64,000 nt of DNA, from NCBI GenBank assembly GCA_038277395.1, contig CM076195.1:21414327-21478326 (forward strand), given 5' to 3'. The notes under the pieces were generated by a model. The model saw only the letters and a program-made list of their open reading frames with translations, did no database searches and was not told the DNA's origin. Position numbers and translations under genes: made by a program. Within the stretch, counting starts at the first letter, position 1, and each line of letters opens with the position of its first letter. Source of the DNA: Dryocosmus kuriphilus. Taxonomy: Eukaryota > Arthropoda > Insecta > Hymenoptera > Cynipidae. Shown piece after piece: positions 10,440 to 20,990 of this stretch.

Positions 10440-11100
10440 AATTCTCTCGACTTCCTATCCTATGGAAAGAGAAAACAATTAGCCTTGCCCTCGACGTAGG
10501 CAACAGAGCCGGGAACTCAACGTACTCCTACAGAGGGGGAGGCTCACAAGTTAGAATTGAGATTTTGGGCTCAATTGAAACTCCGTGACGTTGTTCCTCA
10601 GTCACAAGGTAATCGCAGTTAACAGACGCATAGTTGTCGGGATCGGTAGACAAGGTTTTGCTTTCCTGTGAGAGTCCTCGACCTCAAGGTTAATTTTTAT
10701 AAGTCTAAAATATGTATTAGACCGATAAAAGATTCAACTAATATGCGCCTTTCAGAAATGTTGACGCAAAATGGAAAATTCGAACTCTACGACGGACCAG
10801 GAGAAAATAAGTTTTTCCTCTAAAGTCCAGAGGGAACGAATAGTGGCCCTATTTCCGCTCTGTAGAAGGGTGAAACATTTAGCCAAGTGCTCAACGTGAG
10901 CAACAGAGTCAAGGACTCAACGTAAGTCTCAGAGCCCACAAGGCTCACCGAGATTGAATTGAATTTTAATTCAATTAAACCTCTGTGGTACCATTTCCCT
11001 TTTTATCAAACAATTATTACAGATAAGCGCATACAGTAATGAATCACCTTCCACAAAATATGTTAATACAAGTTTTCCCCTTCTTCTTGTTTTCTAGGTC
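10440..11100. repeat. Two imperfect 400-bp direct repeats in the leader
   Basis: Matching blocks AGCC...CTCAACGT...GAGCAACAGAG near 10,481 and again near 10,881, followed in both by AAGGCTCACxGAG-like and CAATTxAAxCTC sequence. The offset is 400 bp and the copies are well diverged. Confidence 0.5.
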
Positions 11101-11213
11101 TCAAGGAGGTTCTGTCACAGAATAGCGAAACTTCGCTGAATAGTTAGAGAAGGAAAAGCTGATCTCAAGATTCTCTTTTTGTTTGAGCTTTGGACCTATT
11201 GCAAATTTCCTAT

Positions 11214-11480
11214 CTAATGGTCCGCTAGGGAATCAAATAGAGTCTCTGCCCGCTGAAGAGCAGATTTAAAGAAATTGCGGAAGTCGTCTTCATTACTCAA
11301 TGGTCTAGATTCGTTGAAGGCGCTCGAGGATTTATTTTCAATGGGGTTAGAAGTTCGAGAAGTCGAAGCTAGGGTCGCGGATGCTAGTGAGACTTCAGCG
11401 ATAGCTTGTTTTTCGATGGATTTTATATTCACCTCGACCTTGATGTAGGCTGCAATAATGAGTGCCTGATAAGCAACTCG
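11214..11480 (-). CDS. Small leader ORF, unknown
   Basis: An open minus-strand frame of about 90 codons ending at 11,214. It contains SIEKQAIAEVSLASATLAS and ends DFRNFFKSALQRAETLFDSL, Ala/Ser-rich and helical in look. No ATG is visible at the start; the coding-like stretch extends to about 11,480, just outside the tandem array. It may be the 5' piece of the decayed pre-gag ORF or chance. Confidence 0.3.
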   Translation of the reverse strand, partial: RVAYQALIIAAYIKVEVNIKSIEKQAIAEVSLASATLASTSRTSNPIENKSSSAFNESRPLSNEDDFRNFFKSALQRAETLFDSLADH

Positions 11481-11499
11481 ATCTGTAAAGTATCGTCAA

Positions 11500-14325
11500 G
11501 TATTTAAATTAATAATAATTAAATAAACCTTTTGCCAACCGGTATAAAGGATTAATTAATTTCTTTGAAAACCGTCACTTCGCCAACCGGCGTAAATGAG
11601 AATTTCAAAACTTAAAAGCGTTTTTTAAAAATTGTCCAATAACTTAATTTTCACACTCTTCATTATTCTGCAAAGTTTAAAGTCGCTAATAATTAAATAA
11701 AACTCTTGCCAAAAGGCATAAAGGATTAATTAATTTTTTGAAAACCGTCACTTCGCCAACCGTCGTGAATGAGGATTTAAAAAATTAAAAGCGTTTTTTT
11801 TAAATTGTCCAATAATTCAATTTTCACACTTTCAATTATTGTGCAAAGTTTAATGTCGCTAATAATTAAATAAAGCTTTTGCCAACCGGCATAAAGGATT
11901 AATTAATTTCTTTGAAATCCGTCACTTCGCCAACTAGCGTAAATGAGGATTTCAAAAATTAAAAGTTTTTTTAAAATTGTCCAATAATTTAATTTTCACA
12001 GTTTCAATTATTGTGCAAAGTTTAAAGTCGCTAATAATTAAATAAACCTTTTGCCAACCGGCATAAAGGATTAATTAATTTCTTTGAAAACCATCACTTC
12101 GCCAACCGGCGTAAATGAGGATTTCAAAAATTAAAAGTTTTTTTTTAAAATTGTCCAATAATTTAATTTTCACAGTTTCAATTATTGTGCAAAGTTTAAA
12201 GTCGCTAATAATTAAATAAACCTTTTCCCAACCGGCATACAGGATTAATTAATTTCTTTGAAAACCATCACTTCGCCAACCGGCGTAAATGAGGATTTCG
12301 AAAATTAAAAGCGTTTTTTTTAAAATTGTCCAATAATTTAATTTTCACACTTTCAATTATTGGATAGAAGTTTAAAATCGCTCACAATTAAATAAACCTT
12401 TTGCCAACCGGCATAAAGGATTAATTCATTTTTTTGAAAACCCTCACTTCGCCAACCGGCGTAAATGAGGATTTCAAAAATTAAAAGTGTTTTTTTAAAA
12501 ATTGTCCGATAATTTAATTTTCACACACTTAATTATTGTGCAAAGTTTAAAGTCGCTAATAATTAAATAAAACTTTTGCAAACCGGCATAAAGGATTAAT
12601 TAATTTCTTTGAACACCATCACTTCGCCAACCGGCGTAAATGAGGATTTCAAAAATTAAAAGCGTTTTTTTTAAAATTGTCCATTAATCTAATTTTCATA
12701 CTTTCAATTATTGTGCAAAGTTTAAAGTCGCTAATAACTAATAAAATAAACCTTTTGCCAACCGACATAAAGGATTAATTAATTTCTTTGAAAACCATCA
12801 CTTCGCCAACCGGCGTAAATGAGGATTTCAAAAATTAAAAGCGTTTTTTTTAAAATTGTCCAATAATTTAATTTTCACACTTTCAATTATTGGACAGAAA
12901 TTTAAAATCGCTAACAATTAAGTGAACCTTGTGCCAACCGGCATAAAGGATTAATTAATTTCTTTGAAAACCGTCACTTCGCCAACCGGCGTAAATGAGG
13001 ATTTCAAAAACTAAAAGCGTTTTTTTAAAATTGTCCAATAATTTAATTTTCACACTTTCAATTATTGGATAGAAGTTTAAAATCGCTCACAATTAAATAA
13101 ACCTTTTGCCAACCGGCATAAAGGATTAATTCATTTTTTTGAAAACCCTCACTTCGCCAACCGGCGTAAATGAGGATTTCAAAAATTAAAAGTGTTTTTT
13201 AAAAATTGTCCGATAATTTAATTTTCACACACTTAATTATTGTGCAAAGTTTAAAGTCGCTAATAATTAAATAAAACTTTTGCAAACCGGCATAAAGGAT
13301 TAATTAATTTCTTTGAACACCATCACTTCGCCAACCGGCGTAAATGAGGATTTCAAAAATTAAAAGCGTTTTTTTTAAAATTGTCCATTAATCTAATTTT
13401 CATACTTTCAATTATTGTGCAAAGTTTAAAGTCGCTAATAACTAAATAAACCTTTTGCCAACCGACATAAAGGATTAATTAATTTCTTTGAAAACCATCA
13501 CTTCGCCAACCGGCGTAAATGAGGATTTCAAAAAAAAATTAAAAGCATAATTTTTTTTTTAAAATTGTCCGATAATTTAATTTTCACACACTTAATTATT
13601 GTGCAAAGGTTAAAGTCGCTAATAATAATTAAATAAAAATAAAACTTTTGCAAACCGGCATAAAGGATTAATTAATTTCATTGAAAACCATCACTTCACC
13701 AACCGGCGTAAATGAGGATTTCAAAAATTAAAAGTTTTTTTTTTCCAATAAAATTGTCACCATTTTTTTTTAAAATTGTCCATTAATCTAATTTTCATAC
13801 TTTCAGTTATTGTGCAAAGTTTAAAGTCGCTAATAATTAAATAAACCCTTTGCCAACCGTCATAAAGGATTAATTAAGTTCTTTGAAATCCGTCACTTCG
13901 CCAACGGGCGTAAATGAGGATTTCAAAAAAAAATTAAGAGCTTTTTTTAAAAATTGTCCAATAATAATTTATTTTTCACACTTTCAATTGTTGTGCAAAT
14001 CTAATTTTAAAGTCGCTAATAGTTAAATAAAACTTTTGCCAACCGGAATAAAGGATTAATTAATTTCTTTGAAAACCGTCACTTCGCCAACCGGCGTAAA
14101 TGAGGATTTCAAAAAGTTTAAAAGCGTTTTTTTAAAATTGTTTAATAACTTAATTTTCACACTCCTAATTATTGTGCAAAGTTTAAAGTCTTTAAGTCTT
14201 TAATAATTAAATAAATCTTTTGCCAATCGGCATAAAGGATTAATTAGTTTCTTTGAAAACCGTCACTTCGCCAACCGGCGTAAATGAGGATTTCAGAAAT
14301 TAAAAGCGTTATTTTAAAATTGTCC
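11500..14325. repeat. 175-bp tandem repeat array, about 16 copies
   Basis: Each unit holds TTTTGCCAACCGGCATAAAGG, TTAATTAATTTCTTTGAAAA, CACTTCGCCAACCGGCGTAA and a T-run followed by ATTGTCCAATAATTTAATTTTCAC; the CTTCGCC marker recurs at about 12,097, 12,271, 12,447, 12,622, 12,801, 12,977, 13,151, 13,327 and 13,501. Two CCAACCGGC motifs per unit are about 50 bp apart. Units are AT-rich. A variant block (starting TGGATAGAAG at 12,361) recurs at 13,066, giving a four-unit higher-order period of 705 bp. The array lies between the primer binding site and gag of the retrovirus. Confidence 0.95.
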
Positions 14326-14634
14326 AAAAATAATAATGCATAATCATAATGCATAATCAAGATATAATCAGCAACACATGATAACACACATAGTCACGAT
14401 AACTGCAGAATAAATTGGCTCAATGATGACTGTTCAAATTCTCACAAGTATGATAATGATTTCGCAAAAATTCAATAGTCATTGTTTTACTTAAAGGTAC
14501 AAATTTTTCCACACAGAATAGATTCTTATCTTTCTTCAAAAATAACATTGTTTCAAAAAAAAAAGTAATTATAATATTAGAACTGGTTCATGTCATGATA
14601 GCGTAAAAAAAAGGGACAATAGTGGAGGTACGAA
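14326..14634. other. AT-rich leader sequence, no feature seen
   Basis: About 310 bp of AT-rich leader between the tandem array and the primer binding site. It has the short direct repeat GCATAATCA; nothing else is recognised. Confidence 0.4.
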
Positions 14635-14650
14635 CCCACCGCTGCCACCA
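14635..14650 (-). promoter_or_regulatory. Primer binding site, tRNA-Leu
   Basis: The plus strand reads CCCACCGCTGCCACCA, the 3' end of a tRNA-Leu (acceptor and T-arm edge plus CCA); the minus strand therefore has TGGTGGCAGCGGTGGG, where this tRNA would prime minus-strand DNA. It sits 2 bp from the candidate LTR edge, as expected. The tRNA identity is from memory of insect tRNA-Leu 3' ends. Confidence 0.75.
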
Positions 14651-14784
14651 ACAGTTTGTTACGCACTGTGAATTGATTTTAATTAATCAATAAAAAAAGA
14701 GAAAGCAAAAAAAAAAAGACAAATCTCAAAAACGAAAAATTAAAAGAAAAATCAACCGACGGCGGAGGCCGTCACAAACTATAG

Positions 14785-14806
14785 AGACAGGCTAGCTGTC
14801 TTTATT
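14785..14806 (-). terminator. Candidate LTR poly(A) signal with hairpin
   Basis: AATAAA (14,801-14,806, minus strand) immediately followed by the perfect stem AGACAG/CTGTCT with a 5-base loop. A second stem, GACGGC/GCCGTC, follows at about 14,759-14,774. This resembles a retroviral poly(A) hairpin. Confidence 0.4.
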
Positions 14807-14902
14807 TTTGTGGGTTCGTTACTTTCTCCTCTTTTAGAGGAGTTGTTCACGTTGCCAATGGAACAAGGGAAAAGAAAGCCAGATAAAGACAATTTCGTTA
14901 AT

Positions 14903-14911
14903 ATATATAGA
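14903..14911 (-). promoter_or_regulatory. Candidate TATA box in LTR
   Basis: TATATATA on the minus strand, about 100 bp before the candidate polyadenylation signal. It would start transcription near 14,875. Confidence 0.35.
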
Positions 14912-15531
14912 CACAACTTTATTTGTAGAAAGGAAGACAGTTAGAACGATACTATTTGCTTACCCTATTTTAGCACTTATCCCTACCAATCGGTGATGAT
15001 TGAGAAAGGAAAAAGGGAAATTTCTTTTCTTCAAGTTTTCCTTTCCGATTGGGCGTTCCGAGCTTGTTTTAATGGTCGTGAATTATTTTTGGAATAAGCC
15101 ACTCGAGTCCTTTTGACGCCGGCACCACGCATTTTCTACTCCTCAAGAGGAAATGAACCGAAAACTCTTAGAAAATTTAGTATTCCTTTCCGTTTTGAGA
15201 TTCGGAACGGAATAATTTTCTCTCTCGCTTTCTTAACACTTTCGCCCTTTATGAATTTATTTTTTTACATCTCGAAGCCGCCTTCCGTCGGCAAGGAGCT
15301 TTGTTTTTCGCCCCCCTATTTCGAGAATTTTCACTAAAACTCCGATAATAGGCCGAATCCCGGACGGGCAAGAACAAAACGAGTAAAAAAAAAAACTTGT
15401 GGGCTGCACCACGTTGCTCGACGATCGAAAAAGAATACTGAGGAGTCGGTCTGGCCGGTACCAGATTACTCGAGTTAATGCGTTTTCGTTCTCGATCATC
15501 GTATTTTTTAAAGTGCTTAACTGGGTTAACT

Positions 15532-16499
15532 GTGGTGGGAAATTTTGCTAGGTAAGGAATTTGTATTTGGAAATCGATGGAAGACAAAGTTCAACTTTGA
15601 TTCGAACTCCGTGCTCTTTATTAATTGCAAAACAACCCTGCAAGCGGATTCTTTCGATGTGCACTTTTGCAAGTTTAGAGGCAGTAGCCTCGTCATCAAT
15701 TTTGGAGAATATTTGGAAATGAAAATCACTTCCTTCCTCATTTGATTTCCAGTTTGCCTTATTAAGGGCAGGTAGAGGTTTTCAGTTAGGACCTGTCCCT
15801 AACGTTTATTATCCTCGACCTAGAATAAATGCAACGAGTACGGAGCGCGGAATCAATGTCATATTAGTCACGTCCGTTTGTTATGATGACAAACCTCGTG
15901 TAAGTATTCCATACGTGGAGTTGACGGTGAGTATGTAGGGAGCGGGGTGTAGTGGAGAGAGAGGACGGTTGCCAGTGATAGTCCCCAATGCGAGTCGTTG
16001 AGCGTGCTCGGCTCTATGCGTTAAGAATGAAAGGTGACATTCATCGGTGGCTAGAGGGAGACGAAGCGCGTCCTCGCGAATGCATGGCATTAAAAGCACC
16101 CACTCGGTTGATTTTTCTAGTTTACCCGTCTTTTCCTTTTTCCTTTCCCATCTATATTCTTACTAGATTAACATGAGATATAATATATAATAATTAACAT
16201 CCGTTCATACATACATACACGTATCCATACAAATGCATAACCACACAGATGGTATAAAAATTAATCATAAAAGTTATTAAAGTTTAGTCATTCTTTTCTT
16301 CGCGGTTTAGTTTCAGCTCGCCAATTCGCGGCCTTCAAGCTGACCTAGCATTCCTGTCTTAAGCGCTCAGGTGACAAGCGCGGTCGAGATTCCGATTTAA
16401 AGTAGGTGATGAAATTGATGATTTCGTGAATTAAGAAATCTAATTTCATCACACGGATTTTGGAAATCTTAATTTCTCGACATCTCGACCCGCTCGTTA
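15532..16499. other. Unassigned flank, no gene recognised
   Basis: About 970 bp outside the candidate LTR. It has only short frames in several phases and no motif I recognise. An imperfect inverted repeat around GAAATC/GATTTC occurs near 16,405-16,460. Confidence 0.4.
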
Positions 16500-17205
16500 C
16501 AAATAAATAGAATAAACAGAATAAATAAAATAAATAAAATAAATAAAATAAATAAAATAAATAAAATAAATAAAATAAATAAAATAAATAAATAAAATAA
16601 GTAAAATAAATAAAATAAATAAAATAAATGAAATAAATAAAATAAATAAAATAAATAAAATTAGCAAAATAAATAAAATAAGTAAAATAAATAAAATAAG
16701 TGATATAAATAAAATAAATAAAGTAAATAAAATAAGTAAAATAAATACAATAAATAAGATGAATAAAATTAATAAAATAAATAATATAAACAAATTACAT
16801 AAAACAAATTTAATAAATAAAATAAATAAATTAAATTAAATAAATAAAATAAATGAAATAATTAAAATAAATACCATAAATAAGATGAGTAAAGAAAGTA
16901 AAATAAATGAAATAAAGGAAATAAATAAAATAAATCAAGTAAATAAAGTAAATAATATAAAAAAATAAATAAAGTAAATAAAGTAAATAAAGAAATTAAA
17001 TAAATAAAATTTTAAAAAATAAAATAAATAAAACAAAGTAAATAAAATAAATAAACTAAATAAAATAAGTAATATAAAGGAACTAAGTGAAACAAATAAG
17101 ATAAAATAAAATAAATAAAATAAATAAGATAAATAAAATAAATAAAATAATTAAAATAAATAAAAAAGAAGTAAAATAAATAGAATAAATAAAATAAAAA
17201 GTCAG
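16500..17205. repeat. TAAA/AATAAA microsatellite block
   Basis: Almost uninterrupted AAATA/TAAAA units with scattered substitutions. The hydrophobic frames it encodes on the minus strand are artefacts of the repeat. Confidence 0.95.
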
Positions 17206-17355
17206 TAAGTCAGTGAAAATTAACCCCGGCCTGGGGAGTCTAACGCTTGGCCACTGACTCAAAATTCTGAGGCACTAACTACTGCGCCAACGACGGAGTC
17301 AGTGATACGTCACATATAGTCAACTCATGACCATACTACCTCCCCGCTACCACTC
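17206..17355 (-). mobile_element. Possible tRNA-derived SINE or tRNA-like fragment
   Basis: A GC-richer island inside TAAA repeats. On the minus strand TGGCGCAGTAGTTAG (17,275-17,289) is close to a pol III A box and GGGGTTAATTTTC (about 17,214-17,226) is a weak B box, 63 bp downstream. The spacing is long for a tRNA gene, so a SINE head or relic is more likely. Confidence 0.35.
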
Positions 17356-17575
17356 AAGCCAGTCTTCTAAATAAAATAAATAGAATGAAACACAATAAAG
17401 TAAAATAAATAAAACAATATAAAGTAAAATAGAAAATAATAAAAAATAATGGAATAAAATTTTAAAAAATGAAATAAAATAAAATAAATTAAAATAAAAC
17501 AAAATGAAATGAAATAAAATAAAGTAAAATAGAACAAAATTAAATAAAATAAAACATAATGAAAGAAATAATATA
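17356..17575. repeat. AT-rich AAATA-type low-complexity DNA
   Basis: Same composition as the block at 16,500; it is the landing site of the mariner that follows. Confidence 0.85.
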
Positions 17576-18522
17576 CGAGGTGTGATCGAAAAGTAAGGTG
17601 ACTTTTTATTTTTGTCAAAAAATATTGATTTATTCATCAATATTGATGTTGCCCCCTTCAAAGTAATCCCCCTCGGATATAACACATTTTTTCCAGCGCT
17701 TTTTCCAATCCTTAAAGCATTTCTGATAAGCACTTTTTGGTATAGCCTTCAGCTCTTCCAGCGAAGTGGTCTTTTTTTGGTCTTGGTGATCCAGAATGCT
17801 TCCACTGGAACGATTGAGCCTTAGTTTCGACTTCATAACCATATACCCGTGTTTCATCACCTGTTATGATCCTTTTCAGCAATTCTGGTTCGCCGTTGAC
17901 GTCATTCAACAGCTCATGATCGATGCTCACGCGGCGGTTTTTTTGGTCAAGATTTAGCAATTTCGGAACAAACTTCGCTGACACACGTCTCATGTCCAAA
18001 TTATCCACTAAAATTGCTTGGAACGAGCCAAACGAGATGCCGACATCATCAGCAACTTCTCTAATGGTAATTCGACGATTCGCCAACACTATTTTCTTCA
18101 CTTCTTCAACGTTTTCGTCCGTTGTGGATGTGCTGGGACGTCCAGGACGAGCTCCGTCATTAACCTCTTCTCGGCCTTCCCGAAAGAGCTTGTACCACTT
18201 ATAAACATTTTTTTTACTCAGAGTACACACAACGTATGCCACTGTCAACATTTCAAGTGTTTTGGAGCACTTAATTCCATTTTTCACACAAAATTGGATG
18301 CAAATTCTTTGATCAATTTTTTTCGACAGCAGAAAATCGCCAGCACGCAAAACACTTCTAACTTTTATATCCTCTCACAAACAAACAAAAAATGATATAT
18401 AGCTGAAACTGTGCACACATGTTTGGGACGAGTGTACCAACATATGAAAAAAAGAAAACGAATATCAACTGTACGCATCCCGCGAAATTCAAAAAGCCAC
18501 CTTACTTTTCGATCACACCTCG
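17576..18522 (-). mobile_element. Mariner deletion derivative, 947 bp
   Basis: Terminal inverted repeats starting CGAGGTGTGATCGAAAAGTA on both sides, each flanked by a TA duplication (17,574-17,575 and 18,523-18,524). Typical mariners are about 1.3 kb, so roughly 350 bp are missing from the middle of the transposase. Confidence 0.92.
17630..18350 (-). pseudogene. Mariner transposase, internally deleted
   Basis: Cut-and-paste transposase of the Tc1/mariner superfamily. The N-terminal DNA-binding half is complete: LSKKNVYKWYKLFREGRE, GARPGRPSTSTTDENV and ITIREVADDVGISFGS, then MRRVSAKFVPKLL. The first catalytic Asp is in IITGDETRVYGY (the usual Trp after ET is Arg). After SGSPRPKKDHFAG the frame jumps near 17,760 directly to the C-terminal ELKAIPKSAYQKCFKDWKKR segment, so the second and third catalytic Asp are gone. 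The start is at 18,350. The protein might still bind the ends, but cannot cut. Confidence 0.9.
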
Positions 18523-18524
18523 TA

Positions 18525-18774
18525 TAATAGAGTAGAGTAAAATAAAATAAAAAACAGATAAAAAATGAAATAAAAAACGTAGATTCATGTCAGGGGATTA
18601 CCTACCTCAGCTAGAATCTTTGAACTTGATGCAGGTTGCTTGGAGGGGATATTCATGAAGTAAAATAAATAAAAAATAAAGCGATATAGAGTTAAATAAA
18701 AAATAATAAAACAAAATGGAATAAAATAAAACAAATTGAAATTGTATACGAATTCAGCGCTTGCGTAAAGAACT

Positions 18775-18776
<2 letters not shown>
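18525..18776. repeat. AT-rich low-complexity DNA
   Basis: AAATAAAA-type sequence continuing the block interrupted by the mariner, with a short unique stretch near 18,580-18,660. Confidence 0.7.

Positions 18777-18826
<50 letters not shown>
18777..18826. repeat. (GA)n microsatellite at the left edge of copy A
   Basis: About 24 GA units directly next to the point where homology with copy B begins (18,826). Confidence 0.95.
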
Positions 18827-18828
<2 letters not shown>

Positions 18829-20165
18829 AGAGTTTGGTAAATCAGTTGATAAGGGGTTGGAGTCAAATAAGGCCATGGATAAGGCATTAGATAAGACAAT
18901 GAAAAATATGTTCCGTGAGTTAGAGAAGGTAGTGAGTAGAGGGCTAGCGGAAGAGAAGGAACAGGGGAGGGGAACAGAGGGGATAGCTAGAAAGATAAAG
19001 GGAAATGGGCGAAATGGGAAAAGTGCTGAAAGAAAGATAAAGGAAAAGTGTGGCAAAAATTAGAGAGGATGGAGGAAGAACAGAGAAAAAAGCAGGAAGA
19101 AGGGAGGAAGGTAATAAGGCAGGTAGAAGAGAGGGTACGTAACTTAGAATGCAGAGCTGAACGTCAAGAGAATCGTGACGAAATACGTAGAGAGGACGAG
19201 AAAGAGGTAGATTTCAACTTGAGAGAGGAGAATGAGAGAATAAAAAGCAGAGTAGGTGGGCTAGAAAAGAAAACGGAGGATTTTGAAAGGGGAAAGAAAA
19301 GGAGCAATGCCTTTATAAAAGGATTGCCAGTAGAAAGCGAAACGGGAAAGAAGGATGTAGAGAAACTTTTAAGGGACATAGGGGCAAGTGTCAAGATGCA
19401 GGAGATAAAGCGGGTTGGCATCAAGACAGGAGGAAAAGCGAGGATGTACGTAGTTAAACTGGGAAGTGAAATAGAGAGGGGAGAGATAATGAGGAAAAAG
19501 AAGGTGCTTAGGGGAGGAAAATAAAGAATTGATGAAGATATGACATGGAGGGAGAGAAGGAAAAGATGGTTAATAGGAGAGAGGGCTTGGGAGGAGAGGC
19601 GAAAAGGGAATAGAGATTGGTCTGGGAGAGACATGTATTGGGTGAATGAGACGGTGTGGATACGGGACGAAGAGAGAGAGGACTTGAAAATAGGTGAGCG
19701 ATCTCAAGGTCGAAGGGGAGTAGAGTCGACTAAGAACAGAGTAGAAGCCCCGCGGTTTGCGAACGAGATAAGAGGAAGAATATGGGGAGAAGGGAAAGAA
19801 AGTGCGAAAAAGGGATTAAAGTAGTTTTTTGGAATGTACTAGGGATGGATGAAGAAATTGGAAGGGTTGAGAGAAAGGTCAGGTCATACAGGGTAGAGAA
19901 GAGCCAAAATGATTCGTATGAAGGCAAAAGGAAAGTCAGTAGAGTCCAGGATTAAGGTACCATGAATAGAATGGAAATGGCGAGAGGAAACGGAAGCCCA
20001 AGGTCTTGAGCGGCAGTGCGTAGATTTAGATTAGAGATTAAGAAGTTATGTACATATAGGATAAGGTAGGAATAAGTGTTTGTAAAATCTGCGCTGGATG
20101 TAAAGATGTGATGTTTATGTAATGACTCTCAAACCCGTAAATGGGAGAGAATAAATAAACGTACA
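18826..20165 (+). pseudogene. Internally deleted L1-like LINE, ORF1 plus endonuclease start (copy A)
   Basis: ORF1 of an endonuclease-type LINE: a highly charged coiled coil (MDKALDKTMKNMFRELEKVV, then from 19,048 MWQKLERMEEEQRKKQEE after a frame change) followed by an RRM-like core NAFIKGLPVESETGKKDVEK and RMYVVKLGSEIERGE. A stop at 19,522-19,524 precedes the usual basic tail (TWRERRKRWL). ORF2 survives only as its first residues, IKVVFWNVLGM near 19,815-19,847, the start of an APE-type endonuclease. The sequence then passes straight into a 3' UTR ending GAGAATAAATAAACGTAC. RT is missing. ORF1 would package RNA; this copy is dead. Confidence 0.8.
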
Positions 20166-20259
20166 TTATTGTCATGATTATGTTATTACAAGTCTTAGAT
20201 CCCTTACATTTTAATAATAATAATAATAATAAACAGAATGCGTTCGGGTCAAAGAAATG
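20166..20259. repeat. TAA microsatellite and junction
   Basis: AATAATAATAA run after the LINE tail, probably part of the LINE 3' end or its target. Confidence 0.5.
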
Positions 20260-20990
20260 GACGGATAGTACTTCTAATGTTTAAAAAATCACATTGAATT
20301 AAATTTATTAAAAGAACTATGTATTACAGAGTAATAAAAAGACATTGCGTACTTAGTACCATGCTGGGTCTATTTTATCAGTTTTTATAAATTAACGAGA
20401 TAAAATTTTTCAATCACGTATATCACATGTGTTAAATCTACTGTTGGAAATAATAAAAGAGCTTTTAAGCTGTTAAAAATCAGCTAATTAAAGTATTCTT
20501 TAATAACACAAGCCTCCCTTATTTCATTAACGATTGAAATTATTTGAAGACATTATTTCTGCTTCAAGTAACCGCAGTCAGTTTACCAAATAAATCAGCT
20601 ACATAAATTTTATAACCCACTGTAAGAAAATTTTAAATAATCTTTAATACAACAGAGTAATATGCTAAAAATCCAGTTTGTTTAAGTAAAACCTTGCAAT
20701 ACTCGAAAACTGTAAAGGATATGATAAAAATTTATTTAGAAAAGGGGATGTTTTAGGACAGATCTAAACGATACACAAAAAAAAGGTTCCAAGATTTGCG
20801 AATATATCGAAAGCTGTAAGAGACACGTAGAAACGGGCAAAATTTTAATTCCTACAAAAGAGTTTCTCAAACTGATCCAAATGATACACTAAAGAAATTT
20901 TCAAAAGTAAGGAGGGTTGTTGAGTTGCAGGCAATAATCAGTAATATAGGGATGAGGCGATGGTCTTTTTAGAAGAATTTCGTAAAACGT
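20260..20990 (+). repeat. Dispersed AT-rich repeat, direct copy (unit A)
   Basis: Carries the markers CATTGAATTAAATTTATTAA, CCATGCTGGGTCTATTTT and GACATTATTTCTGCTTCAAG. It is inverted relative to 24,090-24,860, with which it forms the arms of a 4.6-kb inverted structure. No coding capacity. Confidence 0.8.

Larger units (their letters stand above)
1..15531 (-). mobile_element. Errantivirus-type Ty3/gypsy endogenous retrovirus, decayed, 3' end outside window
   Basis: Seen: on the minus strand, from right to left, a candidate LTR, a tRNA-Leu primer binding site, a long leader, gag, pol in the order protease, RT, RNase H, a second RNase H, integrase, and then an env with a cleavage site and a membrane anchor. 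Integrase after RNase H places it in Ty3/gypsy; env after pol makes it an insect errantivirus-like element. The visible part is already 15.5 kb, about twice the usual 6 to 9 kb, because of a 4.8-kb leader and long linkers in pol. All genes contain frameshifts or in-frame stops and several catalytic residues are replaced, so this copy is dead. The left LTR and target duplication are not in the window, so the outer limits rest on one LTR only. Confidence 0.88.
14653..15531 (-). repeat. Candidate 5' LTR of the errantivirus
   Basis: On the minus strand it starts AGTTAACCCAGTTAAGC and ends GTAACAAACT, two bases before the primer binding site; AGTT...AACT ends and an AGTTAAC start are like gypsy LTRs. 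Length about 880 bp. A TATATATA box (14,903-14,911) and an AATAAA (14,801-14,806) lie about 100 bp apart, consistent with a short R region. The partner LTR is outside the window, so the right boundary is inferred from the end motif only. Confidence 0.6.

Noticed and set aside
11500..14325. CRISPR array or tRNA cluster
   Set aside because: Units are fully repeated without unique spacers and the sequence is eukaryotic.
14600..14660. A tRNA-Leu gene
   Set aside because: Only the last 16-20 bases match a tRNA 3' end and the CCA is encoded, as in a primer binding site; the rest of a tRNA is absent.
14785..14810. Bacterial-type intrinsic terminator (stem plus T run on the plus strand)
   Set aside because: Eukaryotic context; the same hairpin fits the LTR poly(A) region on the minus strand.
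16497..16793. 98-codon hydrophobic frame (FILFILF repeats)
   Set aside because: It is the translation of TAAA microsatellite; no start context or homology.
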